A DNA stretch of 64,000 nt from Embleya scabrispora (GCF_002024165.1 NZ_MWQN01000001.1:4257501-4321500); one strand, 5' to 3'. Positions 33,189-43,404 are shown, counted from the first letter of the stretch. The notes: generated by a model from the sequence alone, not told the origin. Numbers and translations are program-made.

Positions 33189-34546
33189 CGGTTCTCCCTT
33201 CGGAAGCGACGGATGTTGAACAACATCGCCGGCAGCACCAGCAGGAACAGCAGGATGCCGATGGCACTGCCCAGGCCCTGGTTGTTGCCGCCGCCGAAGG
33301 AGGCGATGTACATCTGCAGGGCCAGGACGTTGGCCTCCTTCTGCGACGAGCCCAGCGAGATGATGTACACCAGGTCGAAGATCTTCAGCACGTTGATCAC
33401 CAGGGTGACCATCACCACCACGAGCACCGGCGCGAGCAGCGGGATGGTGACCCGGCGAAAGACCTGCCACTCGGTCGCGCCGTCCACCCGGGCCGCCTCC
33501 AGCGCGTCCCGGGGGATCGCGGCCAGGCCCGCGGCGATCAGCACCATCGCGAAGCCGGCCCACATCCAGATGTAGGCGCCGATGATCGCGGCGGTGATCA
33601 GGTTCGGCCCGAGCCAGTCGTAACCGGCGAACGACTTGGCGAAGTTGGACGCGGCCAGGCGCAGTTGCACCGGGCCGTCCTTGGCGGCGGACGCGGGCAG
33701 GGTGAACGAGCCGTCCTTGCCGGTGGTGGTGCTCGCGACGGTGTGTCCGCCCCGGACCGCCTCCACCTTCACGCCCGGCAGCCCCTTCTCACCCGGGTCG
33801 ACCACGCCGGGTTTGCCGGCGTTGCCCTTGCTGAAGTCGACCCAGACCACGCCGCCCAGGCCGCCGGCGGGCGGCACGCCGGGCCGGGCGTTTCGCGCGT
33901 CGCCGGGGATCTTGTCCGCGGGCAGCGCCACCAGCGGCAGCAGCGCGGTGCCGTCGGCCGCGGTGCCGGCCTTGGTGAGGAAGCCGCCGCCCTGGGGGGC
34001 GAGTACGGCGTCGTTGCGCGGGCGGGCGCCCGGATACGGCGCGCCCTCGCTGAACATGTCGTGCACGCCGGTCATCACCGCGTTGGCCACGCCCTGGTCC
34101 GGGTCGCGGTCGTACACCAGCCGGAAGGTGATGCCGGCGGCCAGCATGGACACCGCCATCGGCATGAACACGATCAGCTTGAACGCGGTGGCGAAGCGCA
34201 CGCGTTCGGTGAGCACCGCGAAGACCAGGCCGAGCGCGGTGACCGCGGCGGGCACCACCAGGACCCAGATCAGGTTGTTCTTCAGCGCGGTGAACGTGTT
34301 GTCGTCGGTGAACAGTTCCTTGTAGTTGTCGATGCCCACGAAGTCCGACCAGCCGTCCGCGCCGAACAGGCTGCGGATCAGCGACCACACGATCGGATAG
34401 GCGACCAGGACGGCGAGCATGACGACGGCCGGCAGCAGGAACAGCCAGCCGAGCAGGGTGCCCGAACCGAGCCCGCGCGGGGTGCGCGCGGGCGTCGGCT
34501 TTGTCTTCTCGGGCACCGCGACCTGTGCGGGTGCCTTGTCACTCAT
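33185..34546 (-). CDS. Carbohydrate ABC transporter permease (MalF type) with inserted extracellular domain
   Basis: A 453-residue permease, about 130-150 residues longer than usual. Helices 1-3 are normal (LLGWLFLLPAVVMLAVLVAY; NNLIWVLVVPAAVTALGLVF; LIVFMPMAVSMLAAGITF). An insert of about 150 residues follows (roughly 155-310) before the helix ITAAIIGAYIWMWAGFAMVL. The EAA loop EAARVDGATEWQVFRRVTIP is intact. The insert contains GLPGVKVEAVRGGHTVASTT then GKDGSFTLP, the look of a prealbumin-like or SdrD B-type beta-sandwich. By topology it should face outside, where it could dock the binding protein. Start ATG 34546. Confidence 0.92.
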   Translation of the reverse strand: MSDKAPAQVAVPEKTKPTPARTPRGLGSGTLLGWLFLLPAVVMLAVLVAYPIVWSLIRSLFGADGWSDFVGIDNYKELFTDDNTFTALKNNLIWVLVVPAAVTALGLVFAVLTERVRFATAFKLIVFMPMAVSMLAAGITFRLVYDRDPDQGVANAVMTGVHDMFSEGAPYPGARPRNDAVLAPQGGGFLTKAGTAADGTALLPLVALPADKIPGDARNARPGVPPAGGLGGVVWVDFSKGNAGKPGVVDPGEKGLPGVKVEAVRGGHTVASTTTGKDGSFTLPASAAKDGPVQLRLAASNFAKSFAGYDWLGPNLITAAIIGAYIWMWAGFAMVLIAAGLAAIPRDALEAARVDGATEWQVFRRVTIPLLAPVLVVVMVTLVINVLKIFDLVYIISLGSSQKEANVLALQMYIASFGGGNNQGLGSAIGILLFLLVLPAMLFNIRRFRRENR

Positions 34547-34555
34547 GGCCGTCGA

Positions 34556-35899
34556 TCACCCGGCCGAGTAGGCCTTGGCGGCGTCCGCCTCCAGCTTGGC
34601 CTGCGCCCCCGCGACATCGGAGGGATTGCGCAGGAAGTCCTGGAGGTCGCGCCACTCGCCTTCGCCCTTGGTGCCGCCGAAGGCCGCAGGCGCCTGGTCG
34701 GAGAGGTCGAAGCGGAAGTCCTCGCCCGCCGCGATCAGGTTCTTCGCGATCCCGCGCGTGGTGTCGTCGCGATAGGCCGCGAAGTCCAGGTTCTTGTTCG
34801 GCGAGAGGTAACCGCCCTGCTCCGCCCACACCTTGGCCGCGTCCGGCGAGGCCAGGTACTTCAGCAGCGCCTGGGCGCCGGGGGAGTCCTTCATCGCCAC
34901 CGCCACGTCGCCGCCGGTGACCACCGGCGCCTTGCCGGTGCCGACCGCGGGGAAGCCGAAGAACTTCGCGTCGGTGCCGATCTTGGCCTTGGTGTCCTTG
35001 ATGATGTTGGTGCCGATGAAGTCGCCGCCCGCGATCATGCCCGCCTTCGCCGGGTCGCCGAACGCCTGCGGTACGGACGCGGGGAACTCGGTCTGGAGCA
35101 CGCCGCCGGAGCCGCCGGGGAACCAGTCGCTCTTGCCGAAGACCTGGGCCAGCGTCTCCAGGGCGGTCTTCACCGAGGGGTCGGTCCACGGGATCTTGTG
35201 CTTGGCCAGTTGGTCGTACTTCTCCGGGCCCGCCTGGCTCAGGTAGATGTTCTCGAACCAGTCGGTGAGCACCCAGCCGTCGGCGCCGCCGATCGCGAAC
35301 GGCGGTGTGCCCGAGTCGGAGATCAGGCCCGCGTTCTTGAGCAGGTCGTCCCAGGTCTTCGCCTCGGTCGCGCCGGCGTTCTCGTAGACCTTGGCGTTGT
35401 ACCAGATCAGCGACTTGTTGGCGCCCTTGTAGTACACGCCGTAGAGCTTGTCCTGGTAGGAGCCGAGCTTTTGCCACTGGCCGGAGAAGTTGGCCTGCAC
35501 GGTCTGCTGCACGTCGGGCGCGAGCGGCTTGATCCAGCCCTTTTGCGCGAACTGCTGGAGTACGCCCGGCTGGGCCAGGAACGCCACGTCCGGCGGCGCG
35601 TTGCCCTCGACCCGCTGACCCAGGAACGTGGAGGCGCTGTCACCGGTGGGGATGAACTCGGTCTTGGCCCCCGTACGCTTCTCGAAGTCGGCGAGCACCT
35701 TCTTGAACGCGGCCTGTTCGTCACCGGTCCACACCGCCGCGACGCTCACCGTGGTGCCGTCCAGCCGGGGTACCGGCGCACCGCCGCCGCTCGGCGTCGA
35801 GTCGCTCTTCTTGTCCTTGCCGTCGCCGTCGTCGCTGCAGGCCGCGAGACCCATGGCGAGCATCGAGGCGACCGCCAAGGCGCCCACAAGCCGCTTCAC
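34556..35899 (-). CDS. Extracellular sugar-binding lipoprotein of ABC importer
   Basis: A 447-residue solute-binding protein of the carbohydrate family (SBP_bac_1). The signal peptide ends in the lipobox LAAC with Cys21, so the mature protein is a lipoprotein on the outer face of the membrane. A Gly/Ser/Asp/Lys-rich linker follows, then the two-lobed binding fold ([39 protein letters not shown]). Overall pattern recalls AglE-like alpha-glucoside-binding proteins, but the substrate is only a guess. The start overlaps the ATPase gene by 4 nt; the first permease follows after 9 nt. Confidence 0.92.
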   Translation of the reverse strand: MKRLVGALAVASMLAMGLAACSDDGDGKDKKSDSTPSGGGAPVPRLDGTTVSVAAVWTGDEQAAFKKVLADFEKRTGAKTEFIPTGDSASTFLGQRVEGNAPPDVAFLAQPGVLQQFAQKGWIKPLAPDVQQTVQANFSGQWQKLGSYQDKLYGVYYKGANKSLIWYNAKVYENAGATEAKTWDDLLKNAGLISDSGTPPFAIGGADGWVLTDWFENIYLSQAGPEKYDQLAKHKIPWTDPSVKTALETLAQVFGKSDWFPGGSGGVLQTEFPASVPQAFGDPAKAGMIAGGDFIGTNIIKDTKAKIGTDAKFFGFPAVGTGKAPVVTGGDVAVAMKDSPGAQALLKYLASPDAAKVWAEQGGYLSPNKNLDFAAYRDDTTRGIAKNLIAAGEDFRFDLSDQAPAAFGGTKGEGEWRDLQDFLRNPSDVAGAQAKLEADAAKAYSAG

Positions 35900-37107
35900 G
35901 CATCCTCCGTAATGGACAGACCCGTCTCCGGGTCGAAGAAGTGCAGCCGGTCGGTCGCCACCCGCATCACCACGCCGGCGCCCTCGCGGGCGCGGGTGCG
36001 CGGGCCGAAGCGGGCCACGAGTTCGGAGTGCGCCGCGTCCGGATCGGGCACCTGCTCCTCCGCGCCGACGTCGCGCGCCAGTTCCTGGACGTCCTCGGTC
36101 ACCGCCGGCGGCGCGTCGAGGCTCACATGGACCAGCACCTCGGAACCCATCGCCTCGACCAGGTCGGCCTCGGCCCGCAACACCGCGCCCGGCGCGGGCT
36201 CGGCGCCCTCCAGGGCGGCGTCGTGCAGGTCCTCGGGCCGGATGCCGACGATCAACGAACGCCCGGTGTATCCGGCCAGCGCCGGCCGGGCGGCGAGCAC
36301 CTCGGCAGGCACGGACAACCGCTGACTGCCCACGTCCACCGCGAAGTCGCCCGCCTTGTCGCGGGTCAGCCCGCCGGTGAGCAGGTTCATCGCGGGCGAG
36401 CCGATGAAGCCGGCCACGAACAGGTTGACCGGGTGGTCGTACAACTCCTGGGGTGGCGCGACCTGCTGGAGCACGCCCTTCTTCATCACCGCGACCCGAT
36501 CGCCGAGGGTCATCGCCTCGGTCTGATCGTGCGTCACATACAGCGTGGTGACGCCGAGTTCGCGGGTCAGCCGGGCGATCTGGGCGCGCATCTGCACGCG
36601 TAGCTTCGCGTCGAGATTGGACAGCGGTTCGTCCATCAGGAACGCCTGGGGCTCACGGACGATCGCCCGGCCCATCGCCACCCGTTGCCGCTGTCCGCCG
36701 GAGAGTTGGCGCGGTTTGCGGCCCAGGTGCTCGGCCAGACCCAGCGTCCGTGCCGCCCGGTCGACCCGCTCGCGGATCTCCGCCTTGGGCAATTTCCGCA
36801 ATCGGAGCCCGAATCCGATGTTGTCCCGCACGTTCAGGTGCGGATACAGGGCGTAGCTCTGGAACACCATCGCCACGTCCCGATCCCGCGAGGGGATCCG
36901 GTTGACCACCCGGTCCCCGATGCTGACCGTGCCCTCGCTGATCTCCTCCAGGCCGGCCACCATGCGTAACGCGGTGGTCTTGCCACATCCGGACGGACCG
37001 ACCAATACCAGGAACTCTCCGTCCGCAACGGTCAGATCGAGCGAGGTGACCGCTCTCGTGCCGTCGGTGTAAACCTTTCCGACCCCATCCAGAACCACTT
37101 CCGCCAC
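35896..37107 (-). CDS. ABC transporter ATP-binding protein (MalK/UgpC type)
   Basis: A 403-residue ATPase of the carbohydrate-importer type. Walker [11 protein letters not shown]-loop FQSYALYP, signature LSGGQRQR, Walker [13 protein letters not shown], switch His in LYVTHDQ. The C-terminal regulatory domain (about 240-403) contains the expected [10 protein letters not shown], as in MalK/MsiK/UgpC. Many streptomycete sugar importers rely on a shared MsiK ATPase encoded elsewhere, so an operon with its own ATPase is notable. First gene of the operon; promoter should lie in 37108-37270. Confidence 0.95.
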   Translation of the reverse strand: MAEVVLDGVGKVYTDGTRAVTSLDLTVADGEFLVLVGPSGCGKTTALRMVAGLEEISEGTVSIGDRVVNRIPSRDRDVAMVFQSYALYPHLNVRDNIGFGLRLRKLPKAEIRERVDRAARTLGLAEHLGRKPRQLSGGQRQRVAMGRAIVREPQAFLMDEPLSNLDAKLRVQMRAQIARLTRELGVTTLYVTHDQTEAMTLGDRVAVMKKGVLQQVAPPQELYDHPVNLFVAGFIGSPAMNLLTGGLTRDKAGDFAVDVGSQRLSVPAEVLAARPALAGYTGRSLIVGIRPEDLHDAALEGAEPAPGAVLRAEADLVEAMGSEVLVHVSLDAPPAVTEDVQELARDVGAEEQVPDPDAAHSELVARFGPRTRAREGAGVVMRVATDRLHFFDPETGLSITEDA

Positions 37108-37271
37108 GAATTTCCCCCGAGGGTGGACAGATGTCGCCTTCCGATGTCCTGTCGTACGCCTGGTGTGGCGTTCGCCACAAGCCCTGCCCCGCGCAACGAG
37201 CCTTATTCGTGACTTTCGATCATCAGTGCGTGATGGGGAGACGGATGCCGGTCGCGCTCCGTATGCTGACC

Positions 37272-37350
37272 GTGCCGCGACTGGCGTACACGTGGAATGA
37301 CCACGGGGGAGCGGCGGTTCCGCCGACGAGGTGTCGTCCGCCTGGGCACC
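37272..37350 (+). ncRNA. ZTP (pfl) riboswitch upstream of glyA
   Basis: Matches the pfl motif consensus as I know it: GACTGGCG (37279-), GTGGAATGACCACGGGGGAG (37292-37311), a variable linker hairpin (GGCGG TTC CGCC), and the invariant 3' element CCGCCTGGGCA (37338-37348). The class senses ZTP/ZMP, the purine intermediate that builds up when 10-formyl-THF is short, and turns on one-carbon genes. It lies 38 nt upstream of serine hydroxymethyltransferase, a standard target. Class and target fit well. Confidence 0.9.
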
Positions 37351-37380
37351 CGGCTCACATTCAGCTGTGAACCGAGCCGG
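37350..37380 (+). promoter_or_regulatory. Hairpin covering the glyA ribosome binding site
   Basis: CCGGCTC (37350-37356) can pair with GAGCCGG (37374-37380), with a smaller inner stem between. The 3' side of this stem includes the first GG of the ribosome site GGAGGA (37379-37384). This would be a translational expression platform for the riboswitch; inferred from pairing only. Confidence 0.6.
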
Positions 37381-37387
37381 AGGAATG

Positions 37388-38635
37388 ATGGACCGTCATG
37401 TCGAACTCGGCCGTACCGACCCGGAGATCGCGTCGCTCGTGCGGGCCGAGGAGGTGCTGCAGCAGGACACGCTGCGGCTGATCCCGAGTGAGAACTACGT
37501 CTCGGCCGCCGTGTTGGAGGCGACCGGGACGGTGCTCACCAACAAGTATTCCGAGGGATATCCCGGCCGGCGCTACTACGAAGGCCAGCAAAACGTCGAC
37601 CCGATCGAGAACATCGCGCGCGAGCGGGCGAAGTCGCTGTTCGGCGTGGACCACGCCAACGTGCAGCCCTACTCGGGCTCGCCGGCCAACCTCGCGGTCT
37701 ACCTCGCCTTCGCCCGGCCCGGTGACACGGTGCTGGGCATGGCGCTGCCGAGCGGCGGACACCTCACCCACGGCTGGGGCGTGTCCGCGACCGGGACGTG
37801 GTTCCGGGGCGTGCGCTACGGGGTGCGCGCGGACACCGGGCGCACCGACCTCGACGAGGTGCGCGACGTGGCCCTGCGGGAGCGGCCGAGGCTGATCTTC
37901 TGCGGTGGTACGGCCGTGCCGCGCACGGTGGACTTCGCCGCGTTCGCGGAGATCGCCCGCGAGGTGGACGCGATCCTGGTCGCGGACGTGGCGCACATCG
38001 CCGGGCTGATCGCGGCCGGGGTGCACCCCTCGCCGGTCCCGCACGTGGACGTGGTGTCCACGACCACGCACAAGACGCTGCGTGGCCCGCGCGGGGCGAT
38101 GCTGATGTGCCGCGCCGAGCATGCCAAGGCGATCGACAAGGCGGTCTTCCCGGGCCTGCAAGGGGGCCCGCACAACCACACCACGGCGGCGATCGCGGTC
38201 GCGCTGCGCGAGGCGGCGACGGAGGACTTCCGGGCCTATGCGCGCCAGGTGGTGGCGAACGCGAAGCGACTGGGGGAGGAACTGGCCGCGCGCGGCTTCG
38301 AGTTGGTGTCGGGCGGGACGGACACGCACCTGCTCTTGGTGGACCTGACGCGGCGCGCGGTGCCGGGCAAGGTCGCGGCGCGGGCGCTGGATCGAGCGGG
38401 GATCGTGGTCAACTACAACACGGTGCCGTTCGACACCCGGTCGCCGTTCGATCCTTCGGGGATCCGGTTGGGGACGCCGGCGCTGACGTCGCGCGGCGTG
38501 GGGGAGGACGACATGGCGTTGGTCGCGGGGTGGATCGATCGGGTGGTCGGGGGATCGGAGGACGAGGAGGCTCGCGTGCGGGGTGAGGTGCGGGAGTTCC
38601 TGGGGCGGTTTCCGGCGCCCGGGTTGCCCTTGTAG
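37388..38635 (+). CDS. glyA: Serine hydroxymethyltransferase
   Basis: A 415-residue PLP enzyme converting serine and tetrahydrofolate to glycine and 5,10-methylene-THF. Diagnostic parts: [26 protein letters not shown], and the PLP lysine in [13 protein letters not shown] (Lys229), with [13 protein letters not shown] supplying the PLP-binding Asp and His. The start is ATG at 37388 or the adjacent 37385; spacing from GGAGG (37379-37383) slightly favours 37388. Regulation by the upstream ZTP riboswitch is expected. Streptomycetes often have two glyA genes; I cannot tell which this is. Confidence 0.96.
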   Translation: MDRHVELGRTDPEIASLVRAEEVLQQDTLRLIPSENYVSAAVLEATGTVLTNKYSEGYPGRRYYEGQQNVDPIENIARERAKSLFGVDHANVQPYSGSPANLAVYLAFARPGDTVLGMALPSGGHLTHGWGVSATGTWFRGVRYGVRADTGRTDLDEVRDVALRERPRLIFCGGTAVPRTVDFAAFAEIAREVDAILVADVAHIAGLIAAGVHPSPVPHVDVVSTTTHKTLRGPRGAMLMCRAEHAKAIDKAVFPGLQGGPHNHTTAAIAVALREAATEDFRAYARQVVANAKRLGEELAARGFELVSGGTDTHLLLVDLTRRAVPGKVAARALDRAGIVVNYNTVPFDTRSPFDPSGIRLGTPALTSRGVGEDDMALVAGWIDRVVGGSEDEEARVRGEVREFLGRFPAPGLPL

Positions 38636-38749
38636 TCGGTTGGCTCGGGTGGGGTGTACCCGCCCGTTGCGCTTGGTGTTCGGGCTTCGGGACCACCGCG
38701 TTCGGGGCGGCGCTTCGGCCTGTTGGGCTTGGTGGCTGCCGGGGTTGGG

Positions 38750-41368
38750 CTACCGGGCCTTTTGGGTCAGGTGCAAAGGGGCCCTGGGCCATAGGCGCGA
38801 TTGCAGTGGGGTGCCCAGTTGTTCGGCGGCGCGGCGGACCGCGCCGGTGAGCAGGGCCAGGTCGGTGGGGCCGTTGCCGCCGCCGACCGGGGTGGGGCGG
38901 CGGGCCAGGCGGTTGCCCATCTCCTGCCACTCCTGGCGGACGACGGTGGGTCGCAGCGTGGCCGTGCGCGGCATCCGGCCGGTCACCCGGCCGCCCTGGA
39001 AGGGGATCACCGCGCCGTCGCGGCCGCGCACGAAACCCCGGCCCGGGTAGTCCTCGTCCACGCCTGCCGCGTCCTCGACGTCGATCAGCACGCGGGAGGA
39101 CTGCGGATCGTCCACGCGCAGGGCGATCCGCAGTTCGGCGCCCGCCGCGGCCTCGATCTCCAGGCTCCGGGCGGGCCGGCCCGTGGTCACCAGCAGGTGT
39201 ACGCCGTGCGCGCCGCCGCGGTGGGCCACGTCGGCGAGGCCCTTGACGCACCCCGGGTAGGTCTCGGCCAACAGGTCTATGTCGTCCACCGCCACCACGA
39301 GGCGGGGCAGCGCCCCGTCGGGGCCCGCCCGGTACGCCTCGAACGAGGTGCCGCGCAGCAGTCCCTCGCGGCGGTCCAACTCGTCGCGCACGGCGGCGAT
39401 CGCGTCGCCCGTGGCCGAGACGTCGGCGGGCGAGCCCACCACGTGCGGCAGATCGGACAGCCCCTCCGGACCCCGGACCAGCGCGATGGCCAACTCGTCG
39501 GGCCGGTTCGCCACCGCGAGCGAGCACAACACGGAGGCCAGCAGCTCGGAGCGGCCCGAGCGGGCGGCCCCGCCGATCACCACGTGCGGACCCTCGGTGG
39601 ACAGGTCGACGGTGATCGCCCCGCGCGCGTCCGAGCCGAGCACCGCGCGCGGCGAGTGGCCCGCCTCGCGCCAGCCCGCGAGCAGCTTGGCGGGGGTGAG
39701 CAGGTCCAGGTTGAGCAGGTCGAGCAGGCGCACCGACTCGGGCAGCGGCGAGGTGACCCGGCGGGTGGCCTCGCGCAGCGGGGCCAGCGCGCGGGCGAAG
39801 CGGTCCGCCCAGGCGGAGGACACCGCGTCGGCGACCACGTCGGTCAAGCGGCGGGTGCCCGGTCCGAGCAGGTCGATCCGGGTGCCCACCTCGCCGGTGA
39901 CGTGGGCCACCGCCGAGCACTGCGCCGGCAGGTCCTCGGCCCGCTCGTCCAGGCACAGCGCGTGAACGCCGGCCGCGGGACCCTCGACCAGGAGCCGGAC
40001 GATCTCCGGCCGGGCGGCCAGTCGGCCGGCGCCGTCGAGCACGACCACGGTGCGCCGGGCCGGCACCCGCTCGGCGGTGTCGACGCGATCGAGCAGTTCG
40101 CCGGCGCGGGCCAGCACCTGCTCCGGGCCCAGGCCGACCAGGAGTCGGCAGTCCTGGCCCTCGCCCGGCCGCAGATGCGGCAACCAGCGGGCCCAGGACC
40201 AGTCGGCGGCGGTGGCGGCGTCGGCACACAGCACGACCAGTTCGACGTCCTGCGGTCCGTGCAGCCCGGCGAGTTGGGCGACCACCGAGCGGGCCAGACC
40301 GAGCAGCCGAAGCCGCGGTCCGGCCAGGCCGAGGACGGTGTCCTTGATCGAGACGGTGACCGGTACCGAGAACGCGGTCAGCGTGCGCTCCGCGCCGTCG
40401 ACGGCCGAGGCCGGCGGCTCCACCAGGGTCACCCGCGACGGCAGGTCGCCCACTCCCAGGCGCACGCTCAGCGCCTCCGGGTGGCCGGCCGCGCGCTCCC
40501 AGATCCGGCCCGCCGGACCCGGCTCGCCGGTGGCCAGCGCGTCGAGCAGCAGTGTGGCCGGGTCGGGCGACTGGTCGCGGCGCCAGCGCACCTCGTCGAG
40601 CAGCGCCGAGCGGGCCGCGGCCTCGATCGTCTCCCGCTCGGTGCCGCCCGCCTTGCGGCGCAGCGCGAACGGCCGGCGCCGGCCGGGCGCCTCCTCGGGC
40701 AGTTCGAAGCGGGCCCGGGCGGGCACCGGCAACTGCGCGCGGGCGACCCGGCGGACCTCGATGTGGCCGGCGCCGTCGGCCCGCGCCGGGGCGCCGGAGG
40801 CGTCGTCGGGCGAGCCGTAGGGCTGGGGCAGGAACGTCTGCAGGGTGGACTCGCCGACCCGCAGCAGCGATCCCGGCGGCAGGTCGACCGGTTCGCGTCC
40901 CACCGGCATGCCGTCCACGGTGGTGCCGTTGGTCGAGTCGAGGTCGGCGACCCGGATGCGACCGGGCTCTATCCACAGTTCGGCGTGCAGCCGGGACAGG
41001 TCCGGATCGCCCAGACGCACCTCGGCCTCGGGCGCGCGGCCGATCCGTACCCCGCCCTGGTGCAGCAGGTGCACGCCACCCGCGTCCGGCCCGCCCACCA
41101 CCCGCAGTTGCGCGGACCCGGCGGAGGGGGAGGGGGAGCCGAGCGCGTCGACGGTGATCAGGGCGCCGTCCACCAGGGGTGGTCGGCCCACGGGGGTGTC
41201 GTCGCGCAGCCGCACGTCGCCCACCCAAAAACGCCGGCCGTCGGTACCGGAGGCGGTCCGCAGCGCGCCGGCGATCCCCGCGAAGGTCGTCCCGGACGGC
41301 GCGGTGACGAGCACGTCGGCGCCCGGTCCGGTCCGCTGCGGTCCGTGCACGGTGAGCCGGATCTGCAT
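38750..41368 (-). CDS. FHA domain FtsK/SpoIIIE-type ATPase
   Basis: An 872-residue protein. The N-terminus (about 1-80) looks like a small ubiquitin-like region. An FHA domain follows (about 90-160: GGVRIGRAPEAEVRLGDPDL, SRLHAELW, DLDSTNGTTVDG), which binds phospho-threonine. The C-terminal half is FtsK/SpoIIIE-like. Its P-loop is GGAARSGRSELL, with Arg for the usual Lys, and Walker B-like VVAVDDIDLL follows. EccC-like ATPases of type VII secretion are relatives, but there are no WXG100 genes here and no transmembrane pair is obvious. It is divergent from two Ser/Thr kinases that could phosphorylate its ligands. ATG at 41368. Confidence 0.85.
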   Translation of the reverse strand: MQIRLTVHGPQRTGPGADVLVTAPSGTTFAGIAGALRTASGTDGRRFWVGDVRLRDDTPVGRPPLVDGALITVDALGSPSPSAGSAQLRVVGGPDAGGVHLLHQGGVRIGRAPEAEVRLGDPDLSRLHAELWIEPGRIRVADLDSTNGTTVDGMPVGREPVDLPPGSLLRVGESTLQTFLPQPYGSPDDASGAPARADGAGHIEVRRVARAQLPVPARARFELPEEAPGRRRPFALRRKAGGTERETIEAAARSALLDEVRWRRDQSPDPATLLLDALATGEPGPAGRIWERAAGHPEALSVRLGVGDLPSRVTLVEPPASAVDGAERTLTAFSVPVTVSIKDTVLGLAGPRLRLLGLARSVVAQLAGLHGPQDVELVVLCADAATAADWSWARWLPHLRPGEGQDCRLLVGLGPEQVLARAGELLDRVDTAERVPARRTVVVLDGAGRLAARPEIVRLLVEGPAAGVHALCLDERAEDLPAQCSAVAHVTGEVGTRIDLLGPGTRRLTDVVADAVSSAWADRFARALAPLREATRRVTSPLPESVRLLDLLNLDLLTPAKLLAGWREAGHSPRAVLGSDARGAITVDLSTEGPHVVIGGAARSGRSELLASVLCSLAVANRPDELAIALVRGPEGLSDLPHVVGSPADVSATGDAIAAVRDELDRREGLLRGTSFEAYRAGPDGALPRLVVAVDDIDLLAETYPGCVKGLADVAHRGGAHGVHLLVTTGRPARSLEIEAAAGAELRIALRVDDPQSSRVLIDVEDAAGVDEDYPGRGFVRGRDGAVIPFQGGRVTGRMPRTATLRPTVVRQEWQEMGNRLARRPTPVGGGNGPTDLALLTGAVRRAAEQLGTPLQSRLWPRAPLHLTQKAR

Positions 41369-41710
41369 GCGCGCCCTCCCTCCTCCGAGCAGAAAACAAG
41401 AGGCATCCTCGCACCCACGACCGTCATGTCGCCCACGGCCGGACGGACGAAGGTTCTTGTCCGAATTTCGACCGCAAACGACCGGGTCGCCGGCGAATCG
41501 CCCGAACACGGGAGCGACCCCGACCCCCACCGCGCCGCCCCACGACGTCGACCCCCGTGTCGAGTATCCGCCGAGAACCCGATCGGACGAGGTTCGACCC
41601 CGGCGGCCGAACCGTACCTGCGATCGATGCGTCCCTACCCGAGTACCACCTAGGGTGGGAGGCAACCCGGCACCACCGCCCAGGTGGCGGACAGGACAGT
41701 GGGGAGCGGC
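41369..41710. promoter_or_regulatory. Divergent intergenic region between the FHA gene and the kinases
   Basis: About 340 bp between divergent genes, presumably with both promoters. CTAGGGT (41651-41657) resembles an actinomycete -10 box for the kinase side; no partner box was clear. Short open frames here are not gene-like. Confidence 0.4.
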
Positions 41711-43255
41711 GTGGACCGGCCGGTCGGCAGCAAGTATCTGCTCCAGGAGACCCTGGGGCGCGGAGCCAGTGGCACCGTCTGGCGCGCGAGCGTGCGCGAC
41801 TCCGGCGAGGTGGTCGCGGTCAAGGTGCTGCGCGAGGAGTTGGGTACCGACCCGGACGTGGTCACCCGCTTCCTGCGCGAGCGCTCGCTGCTGCTCAACC
41901 TGCGCCACCCCAACCTCGTACACGTGCGCGACCTCGTCGTCGAGGGCGAGACGCTCGCCCTCGTGATGGACCTGATCGACGGTCCCGACCTGCGCACCTA
42001 CCTGCGCGAGAACGGCCCGCTCCCGGCCGCCCCCGCAGCGCTGACGATGGCTCAGATCTGCGACGCGTTGAGCGTGACACACGCCGACGGGGTGATACAC
42101 CGCGACCTCAAACCGGCCAACATCATGCTGGCCCGCAACGGCGACTCGCTCTACCCGATGCTGACCGACTTCGGCATCGCCCGGCTCGCCGACTCGCCCG
42201 CGCTCACCCGCACCCACGAACTCGTCGGCACCCCCAGCTACGTGGCCCCGGAGACCGCCGAGGGCCGCCCGCTCACCCCCGCCGTGGACGTCTACGCGGC
42301 GGGCGTGGTGCTCTACGAACTGGTCGCCGGACACCCGCCGTTCCGCGACACCAACCCGATCGCGCTGCTGCACCACCACCTGACCGAGCTGCCGGCGCGG
42401 CCGGCGGGAATGCCCGACGCCTACTGGCTGATCACCGAGCGCTGCCTGGCCAAACAACCCGAGGTGCGGCCCGACGCGGCGGGCCTCGGCCGCGCGTTGC
42501 GGATGGCCGCCGACGTGGTCTCCGGCGCGCGGCCCGACGACGGCTCGATCGCACAGGTGCTGGCCGCGAGCGCGTTCGGCGCCCGAGCCGGCGGCGGGGC
42601 CGCCGACGCCACCCGCGCGCTCCCGCAGACCCGGGCCGGCTACCCGAGCGCGCCGACCACTCCGCCGCCGACGCCGCCGGCACCGCCCGCGTCGCCGAAC
42701 GCCACCCGGGTGATGAGCACGCAGCCGCCCGGCTACCCGCAACCGCAGCAACCGCCGCCCACACGGCCACAACCGGCGCAGCAGGCCCCGCACCACCCGC
42801 CGCCCGCCTACGCCGAGCCGGTGCAGCACAGCCGGCCCGGCCCGCCGGCGCAGGCCGACCCCGGCCCGCCGCCGCCCCCACCGCCCCCGTCGCGCTACCG
42901 CCGCGACGAGGCGGCCGAACGCGAGCCCCGACGCCGACCGCGCGCGGTGCGCGAGCCGGAGGAGCCCAGGGAGCGCGAGCCGCGCGATCGCCGCGAACGC
43001 GAGCCGCGCCGGCGGCGGTTCCGGCTCACCAGCATTCCCGGCGTGGGCTGCACCATCGGCTGTCTGCTGCGGCTGGTCATCATCGCCGCGGTCCTGTTCG
43101 CCGTCTACTGGTTCAGCCCGCTGCACGACTGGGTGAACTCCGCGATCGACACCTTCGATACCGTTCGAGGCTGGTACGACGACGTCAAGGACTTCGTCAC
43201 CGGCAACGACGGCGGCGACAAGGGCGACGGCAGCGGCGGTGGCGGCAAGAACTGA
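41711..43255 (+). CDS. pkaA: Transmembrane Ser/Thr protein kinase (PkaA-like)
   Basis: A 514-residue Hanks-type kinase. Catalytic domain about 1-265: glycine loop LGRGASGTVW, Lys in VVAVKVL, HRDLKPANIML with catalytic Asp132, DFG in LTDFGIARL, and APE in YVAPETAEG. A Pro-rich linker (about 300-400) and an Arg/Glu-rich stretch follow, then one transmembrane helix near the C-terminus (LRLVIIAAVLFAVYWF) and a short extracytoplasmic tail rich in Gly/Asp. GTG at 41711 follows GGGGAG (41701-41706); ATG at 41684 is possible. Symbol by synteny with prfB and a second kinase; experimental role unknown. Confidence 0.9.
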   Translation: MDRPVGSKYLLQETLGRGASGTVWRASVRDSGEVVAVKVLREELGTDPDVVTRFLRERSLLLNLRHPNLVHVRDLVVEGETLALVMDLIDGPDLRTYLRENGPLPAAPAALTMAQICDALSVTHADGVIHRDLKPANIMLARNGDSLYPMLTDFGIARLADSPALTRTHELVGTPSYVAPETAEGRPLTPAVDVYAAGVVLYELVAGHPPFRDTNPIALLHHHLTELPARPAGMPDAYWLITERCLAKQPEVRPDAAGLGRALRMAADVVSGARPDDGSIAQVLAASAFGARAGGGAADATRALPQTRAGYPSAPTTPPPTPPAPPASPNATRVMSTQPPGYPQPQQPPPTRPQPAQQAPHHPPPAYAEPVQHSRPGPPAQADPGPPPPPPPPSRYRRDEAAEREPRRRPRAVREPEEPREREPRDRREREPRRRRFRLTSIPGVGCTIGCLLRLVIIAAVLFAVYWFSPLHDWVNSAIDTFDTVRGWYDDVKDFVTGNDGGDKGDGSGGGGKN

Positions 43256-43404
43256 CGCGAAGTCATCCCCCGGTCGCCCGCGTCGAGGACGACCTCGTAC
43301 ACGCCGTCCTGTCCGACGGTCCCCGGATTCGGGGGCCGGCCGCGTAGGGTGCGGTCGGGGAAGTCCGCTGTGAGCACCACGCTCGCTGGGTCCACGGAGC
43401 TGCT

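Noticed and set aside
38750-41368. Type VII secretion motor (EccC)
   Set aside because: A single degenerate P-loop, an FHA domain, no membrane helices and no WXG100 or other ecc genes nearby.
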